This document shows positions 56,301-64,000 of a stretch of DNA of 64,000 bases, one piece after another. Location of the stretch: NCBI GenBank assembly GCA_016858145.1, contig JAEHOE010000004.1, positions 1,116,001 to 1,180,000 of the forward strand, in the 5' to 3' direction. Every line of letters starts with the position of its first letter. Positions within the stretch are counted from its first letter, which is position 1. The position numbers and the translations under genes are program-made. The stretch comes from Edaphochlamys debaryana (taxonomy: Eukaryota > Chlorophyta > Chlorophyceae > Chlamydomonadales). Under the pieces are notes generated by a model. The model saw nothing but the letters and a program-made list of their open reading frames with translations, was not told where the DNA came from and ran no database searches.

Positions 56301-58422
56301 CCGGGCCAGCCCAAGCTCTACACGCTTCCGTCCATGTCCCTGACCAACACCAACTTCCTCTACATCAACATCTCCTGGCTGCCCAACTTCGTCCCTGCGT
56401 TCCCCTGGGGCGCGGAGTCGGTGCCTCTCGCCAATCAGCTGTTCGTGTCGTACCGCGTACGCGGCCCCGCCCTGGCGTACGACTCCGCCCTGACCACGGA
56501 GCTCAGCCGAAAGGTGCGTGGGCAGGGGCAGGGGAAGGAGGGGGTTCGCAGGGGAAGGAGCTACGGCAGGGGGACACGAGTGCTGTCGGGAAGGACAGGT
56601 CCGCTGCGGGCTATCTGCGGGCCATAACCTCCCTGCGTTCCGTTGTTTCTTGCCCCGTCCTCAGGTGTACGTCCACACGTACAACACGTCGTACCGCAAC
56701 CCGCCACGTGTGGACCCGTTCGACATCAAGCTCTGGCCTGCGCTGGTGTCGATTCTTGACACCAAGAACGGCAGCGTCGATCGGGGGAGGATCCCCGTTG
56801 ACATCGCTTTCCGGTGAGCATATAACCCGTGCTCAGGACCCCGAGCTCGCAGCCCGCACATGTTTGCGTTTGGTTCTAGCTCAGCTGCTGCTTGTACGAC
56901 AAACAGTTGACGTACCGCTCCCTTGTACTGCAGCGTCAACTACGGCGCTCTTCGCGGCAGCTCGAGCGCCGTCAACGGCCTCCACATCGCCCCTGTGTCC
57001 CTGAACGCCACGCACGCCACCATCACCGTGTGCTACTTCACCGTCCTCAAAGAGAGTGACGGAGACAACGGCTGCGGCAACGGGGTGGGTCCTCCGGTTG
57101 GAGGGGCGCGGGCAGGCGGGGTAGCGTGGTGCAAAGGTGGCGACATGCAGGGGGGATGGCGGTCGTGACGTGCCGCGTGCCGGGAGTCGGCAGCAGCCGT
57201 GGGTGTGGGCTGGGCGCATGGCTGAGTGCCTGCGCAGCCTTTTGTTTTGAGTCCACAAGTCGCCTCCTGACCCCAGCCCTTGTTCCCACCCCACGCCGCC
57301 CCACGTCAGGCAGACGATGACTGCGACGGACTGGTGGACGGGGCTGACCCGGACTGTGGGGGCTCGGGGGTGCGCCGCCCGCCGTCTCCGAAGCCCTCCT
57401 CACCGCCTCCAACTCCCCCGGCACCACCCCGGCCGCCCCCCTCCCCGCAACCCCGCCCTCCTGCGCCGCCCCCTCGCGTGCCCAAACGGCCGCGGCGGCC
57501 ACCCCCCGCACCACGCCCTTCCCCTCGGCGGCCCAGCCCCCCTCCTCCATCACCTCGTCCACCCCCACCCCTGCCTCCCCTGCCCCCGCCCAAGCCGCCG
57601 TTGCCTGCGTCCCCTCGCCCTCCACGCCGGCCTAGGCGACCCTCGCCGCCCCCGCGGCCCCGGCCACCCTCACCTCGGCCACCGTCCCCTCCTCCCTCGC
57701 CACCGCCTCCGTCGCCTCGCCCATCGCCGCCGCCGCGGCGGCCGCCGTCGCCGCCCCGCCCTCCGCCTCGTCTCCCGCCATCACCGCCGCGCGTGCCAAA
57801 CCCTCCTCCCTCGCCTCGGCCACCCTCACCTCGGCCACCGTCCCCTCCTCCCTCGCCACCGCCTCCGTCGCCTCGTCCATCGCCGCCGCCGCGGCGGCCG
57901 CCGTCGCCGCCCCGCCCTCCGCCTCGTCTCCCGCCATCACCGCCGCGCGTACTAAACGCTCCTCCCTCGCCCCGGCCACCCTCACCTCGGCCACCGTCCC
58001 CTCCTCCCTCGCCACCGCCTCCTTCGCCTCCGTCGCCACGGCCATCGCCGCCGCCGCGGCGGCCGCCGTCCCCTCCCCGCCGGCCGCCATCGCCGCCGCG
58101 CCCTCCGCCTCGTCCCCCGCCATCACCGCCGCGCGTGCCAAACCCTCCTTCCTCGCCAAGGCCTCCTCCCCGCCCGCCCAGCCCGTCCAGCCCACCCAGC
58201 CCCCGTCCGCCCCCGCGTCCAAAGAGCCCGCCCAGGCCACCACTGCGGCCCAAAAGCCCGCCTCGGCCCCCGCCTCGGCCCCAAAGCCCGGCCAGGCCCC
58301 CGCCGCGGCCAAAAAGCCCGCCCAGACCCCCGCCGAGGCCTCCCCGGCCGCCCTCGCCGCCGCCCAGGCCTCCCCGGCCGCCGCCGAGCCCGCCGCGGCC
58401 ACCGCCTAGGACGCAAGGATAG
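53302..58422 (+). CDS. Gametolysin-type (M11) metalloprotease D with long Pro-rich C-terminal tail
   Basis: Fourteen exons (53302-53404, 53482-53571, 53805-54041, 54172-54362, 54525-54660, 54824-54915, 55116-55261, 55346-55460, 55656-55805, 55936-56103, 56238-56513, 56665-56813, 56934-57084, 57310-58422) sum to 1,038 residues. The signal peptide is MVAPLRNSRGSFVTTIVLLV plus CSYFLVANA. A Cys-rich N-terminal domain (CEECVYNATSCRVACRACFG) precedes the catalytic domain: YLPYRSACPFNG, the zinc site HELGHNIGLQH, and the Met-turn SIQEYGDLTDVMGSN. Then come an Asp-rich metal-binding segment (ADDDCDGLVDGADPDC) and a tail of about 350 residues of PPSPRPPSPPP type, like Hyp-rich pherophorin and VMP tails. 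It contains 52-residue tandem repeats. Many NxS/T sites are present. It is convergent with its near-copy E. Confidence 0.92.
53925..57377 (+). repeat. Left arm of a 3.4-kb inverted duplication
   Basis: This stretch, from exon 3 of M11-D to just after the DPDCGGSGVR codons, is the reverse complement of 60597-64000. Exons and most introns match; one block of about 280 bp including an intron (56661-56939 against 61034-61312) is identical in translation of both strands. It ends abruptly where the Pro-rich tail begins. The left limit is set only by the window edge on the other arm. Confidence 0.9.
57661..58140 (+). repeat. Three copies of a 156-bp (52-codon) tail repeat in M11-D
   Basis: The anchor cggccaccctcacctcgg occurs at 57661, 57817 and 57973, exactly 156 bp apart. 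Units encode RPPSPRPPSPPPSPPPPSPR and RLPPSPPRV-type blocks. The third copy has a short insertion. Period is a multiple of three. Confidence 0.9.
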
Positions 58423-59060
58423 TGGTCTGGTCGATGTCATACGAGCTAGCCGAACTACGTAGCTGAGCAAAACCATATGTATAATGTCTTGATGCCAACG
58501 TGCTTTCATGGTCGAACGCCAGAGTCACGTGCCTCAATAGCGGTACCAACGTGCCCAGGCTCGAACAGCCCGTGTTGGATGCGATGATGAACTCATAGAT
58601 AATCCCCTGTCACGTGGTAGCGTTGCTACCATTGAGGGGGCCTTATGTGCTTCATGTTCCTATGATGGGAGGCAGTCCTCCCTGTGTTTCCTTTGGGTTG
58701 GGGCCTTCATTCTTGTGCCAATGGTGATACCCTTCATACGTTCTCCAGTGTGATTGATAGCCCTCATGCAGACAGCAGTACAGTGCCTCCACAGTTGGCT
58801 GTTGCCTGTCCGCGTGAGGTTGAGGAGGCACAGATGCGCAGTGAGCCACGGCCGAGCGGGGGTAACCACGTGGGCCTCTCCCACACCTTCGAGCAGGCCT
58901 AATTGCCTGCAGGGCCGTTTACGTATGCGGTATCTCATAACCATTGCCTCGTTGGCGTCTTGCAATCACACACTGAAGGGTCCCAAGGCAGGAGGGCCGG
59001 GTGCGTGAGATCTACGCATTGCCCCCCCGCACCACCTCGTTTCTCTCCTTCCGTTCCTGC

Positions 59061-59065
59061 TGTAA
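59061..59065 (+). terminator. TGTAA polyadenylation signal of M11-D
   Basis: First TGTAA after the D stop codon, 638 bp downstream. Confidence 0.5.
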
Positions 59066-59271
59066 TACTGGTACCGTAATGCATCCTGACCCTCGTTCTG
59101 TGTTTGGCTCGACAAACCCGTGCCGTGACCTGGCAGCGGCACACCCCGCCGGTGGATCTCGCTGGACCCCTTCCCCTTTGGAGGCGGTTTCCCGCTGTAG
59201 TCATTTCACAAAGTTGCTCTACCGTTGCTAAAGTTGCTCTGCAGCTGATCTCCTCACGGGCGCCCAAGCAG

Positions 59272-59276
59272 TTACA
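59272..59276 (-). terminator. TGTAA polyadenylation signal of M11-E
   Basis: TTACA on the plus strand, 480 bp past the E stop codon. It lies to the right of the D signal, so the two mature 3' UTRs should not overlap. Confidence 0.5.
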
Positions 59277-59755
59277 CACGCCGCAAGAAGGCGGCCTCAG
59301 GATCTGAGCAGGCCATTTCCGTACTTCCCATTCGACTACTTCCAGCGTCACCCACGACCTCCCTCATGTACCCTAGCCACCTAGGGGGCCTGATCTCTTG
59401 AAGCAGTTCATTTGCGAAGTCATGTCGAACAGTCTTTGCAAAGCGTAGCCACTCCTGTGTGTACATACTCAGTGTACACAGCCAGCACGGACACTGCTAC
59501 TTGCACCTGCCTTGCCCGCCACAAAGCAGACAGTATGTGCCCAAGTACATAAAGCCCATGGACTCATTCGTTCCGTCTTCAGTCAAGGTCAATTACTTAA
59601 GCCAGAAAGCCCCTGCTCACGCCGCAACCCACTCAAGCCTCTGCTACACGGCACACAAACGCTAGCTGCCTACACATTGCAGCGACACATGAGCTGAACA
59701 CGTTCAGCATCTCATGCTCCCTATATAAGCAGGGCTCAGGATTGCGTAGATACTA

Positions 59756-62700
59756 TCAGTGCTGGCGCCTCAGCGTGGGGGGGGATCGCGGCGGCGGCCT
59801 GGGAGGGCGGGGCGGGCTCTTGGGCCGGGGCGGGGGTCGGGGGGGTCGGGGCGGAGGGGACAGAGACGATGGGGTCAGGGGAGCCTCCGGCGAGGGGGAG
59901 CTAGGCGGGGGGAAATCCGGCGGGGGTGAGGGTGACTCGACGGGGGTGGATGGCTGTGTAGCGGGTGGCGGAGGACGGATGCGCGGCGGCGGCCGGGGCG
60001 GGCGGGGCAAGGGTGGCGGGCGGGGCGAAGGGGGCGAGCGGGGCGAAGGAGGCGGGCTACGCGACGGAGGCGGTGCAACGTCAGGCGAAGGGCTGGTAGG
60101 CTGCTGAGGGGGTGATGGGGGCGGCGGTCGAGGACGACGGGGCGCGCGCGGGGGTGGCGGGGATGAGGACGGGGGCGGCGAGGGCGGGGGGCTCGGGGGT
60201 GGCGAGGGCGGAGGGCTCGGAGGCGGTGAGGGCGGCGGCGGTGAGGGTTTCGGGGGTGGCGAGTTGGGGGGCTGCCTGGGCGGCGGCGGGGAGGGTGGCG
60301 GCCGAGCGGGGCGGCGCGGCGGGCGGGGGGATGGGGGGCGAGGGCTGGGCGGTGGCGATAGAGGAGAGGGACTGGGAGGCGGCGGTGAAGGCTTTGGGGG
60401 TGGTGGGGAAGGGCGTGGCGAAGGGGGCGGGGGGGGGGAAAGCTGTGGTGGCGGCGGGGATGGCGGAGGCCGGGCGGGGCGGCGCGGCGGGCGGGGGGAT
60501 GGGGGGCGAGGCCTGGGCGGTGGCGTTAGAGGAGAGGGGCTGGGAGGCGGCGGGGAGGGAGGTGAACTTACGGAGGCGGGGCTGGGAGGCGGCGGGCTGC
60601 GCACCCCCGAGCCCCCACAGTCCGGGTCAGCCCCGTCCACCAGTCCGTCGCAGTCATCGTCCGCCTGACGTGGGGCGGCGTGGGGTGGGGTGGGAACAAG
60701 GGCTGGGGTCAGGAAGGCGACTCGTGAAAATAAAGTTGCCCAGGCGCTCAGCCATGCGCCCAGCCCACACCCACGGCTGCTGCCGACTCCCGACACGCGG
60801 CACGTCACGACCGCCATCCCCCCTGCATGTCGTCACCTTTGCAGCACGCTAGCCCGCCTGCCCACGCCCCTCCAACCGTAGGACTCACCCCGTTGCCGCA
60901 GCCGTTGTCTCCGTCACTCTCTTTGAGGACGGTGAAGTAGCACACGGTGATGGTGGCGTGCGTGGCGTTCAGGGACACAGGGGCGATGTGGAGGCCGTTG
61001 ACGGCGCTCGAGCTGCCGCGAAGAGCGCCGTAGTTGACGCTGCAGTACAAGGGAGCGGTACGTCAACTGTTTGTCGTACAAGCAGCAGCTGAGCTAGAAC
61101 CAAACGCAAACATGTGCGGGCTGCGAGCTCGGGGTCCTGAGCACGGGTTATATGCTCACCGGAAAGCGATGTCAACGGGGATCCTCCCCCGATCGACGCT
61201 GCCGTTCTTGGTGTCAAGAATCGACACCAGCGCAGGCCAGAGCTTGATGTCGAACGGGTCCACACGTGGCGGGTTGCGGTACGACGTGTTGTACGTGTGG
61301 ACGTACACCTGAGGACGGGGCAAGAAACAACGGAACGCAGGGAGGTTATGGCCCGCAGATAGCCCGCAGCGGACCTGTCCTTCCCGACAGCACTCGTGTC
61401 CCCCTGCCGTAGCTCCTTCCCCTGCGAACCCCCTCCTTCCCCTGCCCCTGCCCACGCACCTTTCGGCTGAGCTCCGTGGTCAGGGCGGAGTCGTACGCCA
61501 GGGCGGGGCCGCGTACGCGGTACGACACGAACAGCTGATTGGCGAGAGGCACCGACTCCGCGCCCCAGGGGAACGCAGGGACGAAGTTGGGCAGCCAGGA
61601 GATGTTGATGTATAGGAAGTTGGTGTTGGTCAGGGACATGGACGGAAGCGTGTAGAGCTTGGGCTGGCCCGGTGGGAAGCTGCCCCGAATCAGGGACTCG
61701 TTGTAGAGCGGCTTGATCCAGCCCGCCTTGAACGCCTGCGGTCCGGAGGGCAGGAGCGGCGGAGAGAGCTAAGATCAGCTCCCTGACAGCCCTGAGCCCG
61801 CCAGCGCTTGGTGCGGCGTGATGCGGGTGCGGGCTTCCCAGCCCCCGCAGCGGCACGCACCGTGGGGGCTGAGGGACAGGCGAAGGTGGTGTCGCTGCCG
61901 ACGTAGTTGGACCCCATGACATCAGTGAGATCGCCGTACTCCTGGATGCTGGACGGACCCGTCATGCGGTTGGCGTGCTGCAGGCCGATGTTGTGGCCTA
62001 GCTCGTGGAAGCTCAGGGCGGCTTGGAACTGCGAGGAAAGGCGAACAGGAAGGGGGATGGGGCAGGGAGGTTCAGGCCGAGCAGAGGAGGTGGGGCTCGC
62101 TGTGACAGGGAGGCGGGTAAAGCGGAGAACAAACCAAAGGGTGAAGCCGGTTCCTTACCCTATCACCCTCGTATGGGTTCATAAGAGCGTAGCAAGAGTC
62201 CGCACAGCCGATTGAAGCATAGCCGTTGAACGGACAATTTACGCGGTACGGGAGGTACACGACCCTGCGCTTGTATAAAGGCATCTGAGCGTCCGTAATG
62301 CCCAGGTTCTGCGGAGGGAGAGGGGGCAGCAAGCAAAATGGCCTGCTGGGTACGGCTGCGAAGCAATAAGCAGGGGCTTGCTGGGTACGGCCTTGCAGTA
62401 ACAAGCAGGGGCCTGGCCCGATTACTTAATGAAGGGAGGTTTGCCCCCTTTACCCATTGTCCCCTCCACAAGGCCTCCGCACCGCTTGGGCTTGAGCAAG
62501 AGCAACACGGTACCAGCTGTCGGTCTCGGGTGCGCCGCAAGACGTCTCACTATTGAAGGTCGTGACCTTACCGGTCGTAGACGTCTGGTACACGCCACTG
62601 CAACATACGTGTGCGGAGAGGCAGGCGTCAGCACCGGGCTAATCTGCAAGTCAGATCCTAACCTGCACCGGGCGGGCTTACGTGCAGGGCAGTGTGACGT

Positions 62701-64000
62701 TGGCGACCCGAATGTTGGAGGGAAGGAACTGGACAGTATCCCATGAGCACTTGGCGTAAAAGTGCTGAATGGTTGCCCTCGTGGCGGGCTTGCTCTGGTC
62801 CGCATTGAACAGGCCGTTCACAAACGTCTGAGGTAGGGACCAAAGGGGCATGGTTGGGCGGGCTTCAGCCTTAGCAAGGGCCTCTGACGCTGCGCTCTTA
62901 GTTCGACAGTGACCCCCCTACGGCCCCCTTTTCCAAGACGGGATGGTCAGTCACGGGTAGTCGTTCCCAAGGGGCCACAGCGACAAGGCCGGACGCGACT
63001 CCGCCCCTGCCTCCCTCTCAGCGGCTCACATTCCAACGCATGGTGTTGGCCGTGTTGCACACGGAGGTGGCGAGCATAAAGACTCCGGTGATGTTAACAG
63101 GCTTGCCGTCGACCACAAAGTCTGCAGCGAGGACGGACGGGAAAGGAGGGACAGCAGACAGCGTTGGCCGGAATGGCTGTGATGCTCCCTCCCTCCCTTA
63201 CCCTGCCATAGCTGGGACGCAGCCTGTCTTCGGGGTCCCTTGCCGCTTGGTGCATACGCCCCCCCGTGCAACCCCAGTACGCACCCTTCCCGCCGCTCGT
63301 GGTTGCGTTGGGCGTAGCCTGCGAGCTGTCCGTGCACAGTCCGGCGCTCTCGTCGCAAAAGATCGTGTCTCCGCTCAGCAGCAGGCGGCGGCCAGACGCA
63401 CCCACAACGCGGAAAGTGATCTGGGGCAGGAGCGGCAGGGGAGGGTGGTGCTTGGGGCAAGAAGCACGGAATAGCGTCCGGCAGAAGAATAGTGCGTCAC
63501 GCATCAGCCTATGCTTGGTGCTGGATTCCAGTCACCAAACTGCACGGGGCCTAACCACGAAGCGACGGTGCTCCTGCGCACCTTGTCTCCAGTCGACACG
63601 TCAGCCTGGTCAGCCGCATCACCCAGGGCGAGCTGGGCCTGGACCGACAGGGTTTCGTTACCGTCACCGGTTGGCACATGGAACAGGGCGGAAAAGTTCG
63701 TACTACCATCCGTGCCATTGTCATAGTGAGAGGTCGCAACCGCAACTGTGCCGACCAGAGAGCTGACGAGTCCTGGGGGTGTCGCGGAAGGTGGTGTTGA
63801 TGAGCCAAGGGACCCCGATGCTTGGCACCCCACCAGGCAAAGACCTCCCCACCACCAAGACAGCAACGAGTCATTCGGAGCTCTCACCCGCGGGGGTACA
63901 CCTCAGCTGTCCGGTCGCATCGACGCTGACGCTCTGATTGGCAACTCTGCACGACGACAGGTCTGCCTCCATGGGCTGGGTCGTGCCTGCTGTCCCGAAG
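59756..64000 (-). CDS. Gametolysin-type (M11) metalloprotease E, 5' end beyond the window
   Basis: Near-copy of D in opposite orientation. The visible part starts inside the Cys-rich domain (exon 3 equivalent; TTQPMEADLSSCRVANQS) at the right edge, so signal peptide and first exons are missing only because the window ends. The same exon order follows: GVYQTSTTGKVT, NLGITDAQMPLYKRRVVYLP, the zinc site HELGHNIGLQH, IQEYGDLTDVMGSN, VNYGALRGSSSAVNG, ADDDCDGLVDGADPDC. The tail then differs wholly from D: PPPPSPASVSSPPSPPPPSP and two copies of a PRPPSPRPPRRPARPPPSPP block, ending SPPTLRRQH and TGA at 59756-59758. No stop or frameshift is seen in the exons, so both copies look functional. Confidence 0.9.
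60597..64000 (-). repeat. Right arm of the 3.4-kb inverted duplication
   Basis: Reverse complement of 53925-57377, running off the window. Most exons and several introns are nearly identical. The intron before the NLGIT exon is largely replaced (62330-62450 here is unrelated to 55480-55640). Confidence 0.9.
62342..62411. repeat. 35-bp tandem duplication in an intron of M11-E
   Basis: Two adjacent units, each starting c(c/t)tgctgggtacgg and ending aagcagggg. Present only in the E copy of this intron. Confidence 0.75.

Larger units (their letters stand above)
58423..59755. other. Convergent intergenic region between M11-D and M11-E
   Basis: It contains the two 3' UTRs meeting tail to tail, each with its own TGTAA, with about 200 bp between the signals. 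A TATA-like run (ctatataag at about 59721) lies near the E stop codon; I see no gene to go with it. Confidence 0.5.

Noticed and set aside
57306..58402. Gly/Ala-rich minus-strand frames opposite the M11-D tail
   Set aside because: Mirror of the Pro-rich tail codons; the plus frame is continuous with a complete M11 protease.

Overview
This is nuclear DNA of a volvocine, Chlamydomonas-like green alga. The signs are: GC-rich third codon positions; many short GT-AG introns; TGTAA polyadenylation signals; secreted proteins with long hydroxyproline-type Pro/Ser tails; a five-gene family of gametolysin-type (M11) metalloproteases; and a CONSTANS-type B-box/CCT gene. The species cannot be fixed from the sequence alone. 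Nothing looks prokaryotic, organellar or viral.

Layout. 1-9.2 kb: two minus-strand secreted CAP/SCP proteins, each with a tandem-repeat proline-rich stalk; the second also has an N-terminal LysM-like domain. 10.5-15.6 kb: a head-to-head pair, a makorin-type RING/C3H ubiquitin ligase (minus) and ribosomal protein eL21 (plus). 16.6-27.6 kb: an XRCC3-like RAD51 paralogue (minus), a 1,318-residue single-exon disordered protein (minus) and a plastid-targeted beta-hydroxyacid dehydrogenase of the glyoxylate reductase type (plus). 28.2-45.7 kb: two tandem M11 metalloproteases (A, B; plus) and a third of different architecture (C; minus). 48.1-49.8 kb: the CONSTANS-like gene (minus), whose 5' flank is duplicated 2.2 kb upstream. 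53.3-64 kb: two convergent, almost mirror-image M11 genes (D plus, E minus) joined tail to tail; E runs off the right edge.

Seven of the thirteen confident genes encode predicted secreted wall or matrix proteins (two CAP, five M11), interleaved with single-copy housekeeping genes. The M11 genes keep the full zinc site (HExxHxxGxxH). Four of them (A, B, D, E) carry a complete short Asp-rich DNDCDG-type metal-binding segment; C ends just inside one. A likely joint role is remodelling or hatching from a Hyp-rich extracellular matrix, but this is inferred from the families.

For six genes (CAP1, eL21, the dehydrogenase, M11 A, B and D) I resolved the splice sites by hand and the exons sum to a whole number of codons (541, 163, 376, 708, 740 and 1,038 residues). 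Other gene models are supported by domains but have some unresolved junctions, noted in each entry.
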